Of a DNA stretch of 64,000 nucleotides, positions 60,673 through 64,000 are shown one piece after another. Below the pieces are notes generated by a model that made no database searches, was not told where the DNA came from, and saw only the letters and a list, made by a program, of their open reading frames with translations. The stretch spans positions 69,073 to 133,072 of the forward strand of contig CALBNS010000087.1 of assembly GCA_937896665.1 (NCBI GenBank), in the 5' to 3' direction. This DNA is from an uncultured Clostridia bacterium (GTDB lineage: Bacteria; Bacillota; Clostridia; Lachnospirales; Lachnospiraceae). Numbering within the stretch: position 1 is the first letter of the stretch; each line of letters opens with the position of its first letter. The position numbers were made by a program, and so were the translations under genes.

Positions 60673-61965
60673 ATGAATATCAATGAACGAATGCTTTATC
60701 GGCATATGGAACATGATGAAATTTTAAGGAATATGACTTTTCTGATGGAGAATTGCCAGAGCGACTATTACAATAGAAAAGATTTGGTGCAGTTGTTGTT
60801 CGACTGTGTGAATGAACTTTTAGAAATGGCAGGAAGTCATGGTTTTGAAGGGAATTTGTGGCAGAATTATCTGACTTTCTTGCTGGCAAATGATGAGAAT
60901 GCTTACAGTACAGCCTGTGAGATTGTAGGTAAAGTAGAAGGTAGCATTAATCAGGCGGCACTCCATGATTTTAAGATTTTCAAAGAATTATTCGCCTATG
61001 ATTTTAAAGATTTGGAAAATTCGCTGGATGTGGACTGTCTGTCAATCTTAGAAGATTATCAGAATGTAAAAGGTCATGGTAAAGTATTTAATAAGAGAAT
61101 CCGTGACAGGATTTGTGATTTGAGTAAAAAACTTGCTGCAAGTGCGGATGCAGAAGAATTTAAGAGTATACTGACACAGTTTTACAAAGAGTTTGGTGTG
61201 GGAAAACTTGGACTTCATAAGGCGTTTCGTATCGAACATACAGAGGAAGGGGCGGAGATTGTCCCGATTACCAAGATTTCGCATGTACATTTGGATGACC
61301 TTGTAGGATACGAGATTGCAAAACAGAAACTCATAGAGAATACAGAAGCTTTTGTGGAAGGGCGCAGGGCAAATAACTGTCTGCTCTTTGGGGATGCCGG
61401 AACAGGCAAATCAACTTCAATTAAAGCAATTCTAAACCAATATTATGATCAGGGACTTCGTATGATTGAGGTATATAAGCATCAGTTTCAGGATTTGAAT
61501 GATGTGATTGCGCAGATTAAAAATCGTAATTATAAATTTATTATTTATATGGACGATTTATCTTTTGAGGAATTTGAAATTGAGTATAAGTATCTGAAAG
61601 CCGTCATCGAGGGAGGTTTGGAGAAAAAGCCAAATAATATCTTAATTTATGCAACCTCTAACAGACGCCATCTGGTAAGAGAAACGTTCCGTGATAAGTC
61701 TGATCGTGACGAGGAACTGCATACAAATGATACGGTACAGGAAAAACTGTCGCTGGTGGCACGATTTGGTGTGACAATTTATTTTGGAAGACCAGAGAAG
61801 AAGGAATTCCAGCAGATTGTGAGAGTGCTGGCAGAAAAGAATGCAATCAATATGCCAGAGGAACATCTTTTATTAGAAGCAAATAAATGGGAGTTAAGTC
61901 ATGGCGGATTATCAGGAAGAACGGCGCAGCAGTTTGTCGATTATCTGCTTGGTAAGAAATCATAG
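60673..61965 (+). CDS. DUF815-family AAA-type ATPase
   Basis: 430 residues. An all-helical N-terminal 180 residues, then VGYEIAKQKLIENTEAFVEG and an AAA core with Walker A FGDAGTGKSTSIKAIL (about 240), Walker B FIIYMDDLSFEEFE and the sensor region LIYATSNRRHLVRETF. DUF815 proteins resemble DnaA/IstB-like loaders; the partner is unknown. It follows pheA by 20 bases, probably on the same mRNA, without an obvious reason. ATG60673 is preferred to GTG60664 because AAGGTG overlaps the latter. Confidence 0.9.
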   Translation: MNINERMLYRHMEHDEILRNMTFLMENCQSDYYNRKDLVQLLFDCVNELLEMAGSHGFEGNLWQNYLTFLLANDENAYSTACEIVGKVEGSINQAALHDFKIFKELFAYDFKDLENSLDVDCLSILEDYQNVKGHGKVFNKRIRDRICDLSKKLAASADAEEFKSILTQFYKEFGVGKLGLHKAFRIEHTEEGAEIVPITKISHVHLDDLVGYEIAKQKLIENTEAFVEGRRANNCLLFGDAGTGKSTSIKAILNQYYDQGLRMIEVYKHQFQDLNDVIAQIKNRNYKFIIYMDDLSFEEFEIEYKYLKAVIEGGLEKKPNNILIYATSNRRHLVRETFRDKSDRDEELHTNDTVQEKLSLVARFGVTIYFGRPEKKEFQQIVRVLAEKNAINMPEEHLLLEANKWELSHGGLSGRTAQQFVDYLLGKKS

Positions 61966-61971
61966 AAAATG

Positions 61972-62010
61972 AAAGCACAAGAGAATGAGGTAATTCCCTT
62001 GTGCTTTTCT
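61972..62010 (+). terminator. Terminator after the DUF815 gene
   Basis: AAAGCACAAG (61972-61981) and CTTGTGCTTT (61998-62007), with an inner GAAT/ATTC pairing in the loop; tail TTTCT. Also positioned to stop the convergent NFACT gene. Confidence 0.75.
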
Positions 62011-62014
62011 ATAG

Positions 62015-63751
62015 CTATTCTATTTGTTGTATTCCAGAAATATCCGAATCAATCATAAGAGAATAATTGGTATAATACACGACAAATCCCGGTTTTCCGC
62101 CATTCGGCTTTTTGACGTGTTTTTTCTCAATATAGTCGATTTCGACTTTCTCAGTTCCGCGGTTTTTCGAGTAGTAAGCAGCCAGTTTTCCGGCTTCTTC
62201 AAACGTACGGTCAGGCAGCTCGTCGCCATTCGTCTTTACAATCACATGAGAACCCGGACATCCTTTCGCATGGAACCACCAATCATTTCCTACTGCAAAG
62301 TGGAAGGTCAGTTCTTCATTTTGTAGATTGTTCTTTCCAACATACATATGATAACCATCGCTGGAAATATAATGGAATGGTTTGCTTTGGATTTTCACTT
62401 TTTTCTTTGTAAACTTGCGTTTTACATACCCGGCTTCCATTAGTTCTTCTTTGATCTGTGTTAAATCATCCTCGCTTAATGCGATGTCAAGGGCATTGCT
62501 GACAGATTCCAGGTAAGTGATTTCTGTCCGGGTCTCTTCAATGAGAGAAACCAATGCTTCATAGGTTCGTTTCTGCTTGTTATATTTGTCAAAATATTTT
62601 TGCGCATTTTCTTGTGGTGTCTTTACAGGGTCAAGCGGAATCGTTACCATCTCGTTTGTATAATAATTCAAAGCTTCTAATTGTTCTGCCTCTGGCGCAA
62701 GATTGTAGCCGTAGGTGTTAATCAGTTCGCCGTAGATACGATATTTGTCACGGTTTTTGGTGTCGAGAAGCTGTTTTGTCTGTAAGTCATATTTCTTTCG
62801 GTTACGTTCCAGCGCAGTCTGCACGATTTTGCGTAAATCGACCGATTTCTGACGAATTCTTGTTAGTGTATTTTTCGAAGCATAGTATGTCTCCAGAACA
62901 TTAGATATAGACTGAAAGACAACATCCTCATACATGGCAAAATGTGATAGTGGTACTGCACAGAATTCTTTCGGCTCAGTCCCTTTGTAATAAATGTGGG
63001 GAGCAAAATTGCCATGTTTTACTTCTTCAAAAAACAGAGTAAACTGTTTGTGAATATGCATCAGTATATCTTCTGATAATTCTTTCGGAGTAACCGATGA
63101 GTCAATACCGGAAATATAGCAGATTTCTTCAGCAACCACAGGACTGACTCCGGTAAAGCTTGTGTAAATCGCTTTCGCAAGTCCCATCGGTTTCTGGAGC
63201 AGAGCATTCAAGAAATCTGTAAATGATACATCAAGGGGATTTGCCTTTTCCATGGTATCCGGGATAAAATAATCGCGCCCCGGCAGTACTTCGCGGACAG
63301 AACTCATCTGCGAAGAAACATGTTTGATACTGTCGATAATCCGGTATTCTTCATTGCAGAAAATGATGTTGCTGTGTTTTCCCATGATTTCTACAATCAG
63401 ATATTTCTTGCGTAAATCACCTAGTTCATCAAGATGTTCAATTTCAAATTGTATGATACGTTCCAGTTTTGGCTGCAAAATGTTAGTGATGCGCCCATTG
63501 TTAATATGTTTTCGAAGCAGCATGCAGAAATTCGGTGCAGTCATCGGACTTGGTTTATTTACTTCTGTGAGATAAATCAATGGAAGAGATGCACTAGCTG
63601 AGATGGAAAGTTTCCGTTGACCGTTTTTTGTTTTTATTGTTAAAAGCAGTTCATCTGTCTCGGGCTGTGCAATTTTATTAATACGTCCATCGATTAAATG
63701 TTCATTTAATTCGTAAACAAGATTTGCAATAGTAATTCCGTCAAATGCCAT
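62015..63751 (-). CDS. rqcH: NFACT protein (Rqc2/RqcH homologue, FbpA family)
   Basis: 578 residues. NFACT-N domain from residue 1 (AFDGITIANLVYELNEHLID, GRINKIAQPETDELLL), a central coiled coil (about 290-430), and the NFACT-R domain (about 445-560; HMYVGKNNLQNEEL, then WWFHAKGCPGSHVIVK). In B. subtilis RqcH works on obstructed 50S subunits and adds Ala tails that mark nascent chains for decay; older annotations call the family fibronectin-binding. ATG63751 with AAAGGAATT upstream is used; the frame is open to 63805. Confidence 0.93.
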   Translation of the reverse strand: MAFDGITIANLVYELNEHLIDGRINKIAQPETDELLLTIKTKNGQRKLSISASASLPLIYLTEVNKPSPMTAPNFCMLLRKHINNGRITNILQPKLERIIQFEIEHLDELGDLRKKYLIVEIMGKHSNIIFCNEEYRIIDSIKHVSSQMSSVREVLPGRDYFIPDTMEKANPLDVSFTDFLNALLQKPMGLAKAIYTSFTGVSPVVAEEICYISGIDSSVTPKELSEDILMHIHKQFTLFFEEVKHGNFAPHIYYKGTEPKEFCAVPLSHFAMYEDVVFQSISNVLETYYASKNTLTRIRQKSVDLRKIVQTALERNRKKYDLQTKQLLDTKNRDKYRIYGELINTYGYNLAPEAEQLEALNYYTNEMVTIPLDPVKTPQENAQKYFDKYNKQKRTYEALVSLIEETRTEITYLESVSNALDIALSEDDLTQIKEELMEAGYVKRKFTKKKVKIQSKPFHYISSDGYHMYVGKNNLQNEELTFHFAVGNDWWFHAKGCPGSHVIVKTNGDELPDRTFEEAGKLAAYYSKNRGTEKVEIDYIEKKHVKKPNGGKPGFVVYYTNYSLMIDSDISGIQQIE

Positions 63752-63885
63752 GGTTGTAATTCCTTTCTGTCTGGATTTATTTTGCAGTGTACATTCAAAA
63801 GTCACAGGTACATTTCCCGTAGCTTTCGTGGATACAGTATATCATGAAAAGGTGGAAACGTAAAAGGAATTTTGCTCCCTTTCAG

Positions 63886-63914
63886 TTGACTTGATTTCGC
63901 AAATAAATTATAAT
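63886..63914 (+). promoter_or_regulatory. Outgoing promoter at the right edge
   Basis: -35 TTGACT (63886-63891), 17-bp spacer, -10 TATAAT (63909-63914). It drives a gene that begins beyond the window; 63915-64000 holds a leader and no start codon that I can support. Confidence 0.7.
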
Positions 63915-64000
63915 ACCCTATAGTGTGATTATTAGAGAATAAAAGAGCTTCCTGTATAATTCAAGTATAGGGAATTCCAAGAAAGAAGGTTGAAAAAAAG

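Noticed and set aside
1..64000. CRISPR array, prophage, integrase or insertion sequence
   Set aside because: No regularly spaced direct repeats, phage gene runs or transposase frames were seen; the group II intron is the only mobile element remnant I can support.

Overview
The window reads as chromosomal DNA of an anaerobic, spore-forming member of the Clostridia, most likely Lachnospiraceae. It has low GC content, class III ribonucleotide reductase (NrdD/NrdG) in a gene pair with its activase, sporulation genes (spoIVA, a SpoVAF-like GerA-family gene), a class A RNase P RNA, DUF1540 and SEC-C proteins, the dgt-dnaG-rpoD-trmK-nif3 order, and canonical vegetative promoters and intrinsic terminators at many gene boundaries. 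Almost all genes are core housekeeping genes in good condition. The clearest accessory tract lies between rnpB and pyrI (about 49.6-57.4 kb).

Layout, left half. A partial tRNA diverges from glnS at the left edge. Then come cls, asnA, small membrane and Cys-rich proteins, and metA with the Glu111 signature of the acetyl-CoA-using form. nrdD-nrdG-dut form a nucleotide operon, followed by a SpoVAF-like germination gene and a convergent NSS transporter. infC-rpmI-rplT has a long leader with an attenuator-like hairpin, and infC appears to start at ATT. An SDR gene is followed by a tRNA-Pro/tRNA-Leu pair; the Leu tRNA carries an AAG anticodon. The replication/transcription block dgt-dnaG-rpoD-trmK-nif3 leads to a TGS/uridine-kinase-type fusion. 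On the minus strand lies a polyamine uptake operon (regulator-potA-potB-potCD) in which permease and binding protein are fused.

Layout, right half. An L,D-transpeptidase with a long acidic cytoplasmic tail precedes tgt and yajC. leuB-ilvD-ilvB-serC-serA form an amino-acid operon without an adjacent ilvN. Then follow a polysaccharide deacetylase, a long PRPP synthetase, a DUF512 radical-SAM protein, der-plsY-gpsA, and spoIVA with a textbook sigma-E promoter. After rnpB and its terminator sits a shrunken group II intron: its domains V and VI look intact, but its maturase gene is almost entirely deleted. Next come a membrane-anchored XRE regulator, two small secreted proteins, and a four-gene operon (solute-binding-type lipoprotein, ABC ATPase, tandem-duplicated ABC-2 permease, beta-propeller-like lipoprotein) that I regard as the most novel functional unit here. 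The window closes with a nitroreductase-pyrB-pyrI operon, pheA, a DUF815 ATPase, an NFACT (Rqc2-like) protein and an outgoing promoter at the right edge.

All functional names rest on motif and family recognition by eye; no database search was run. Promoters are matches to -35/-10 consensus with 16-18 bp spacing, and terminators are hairpins judged by base pairing and T-tracts.
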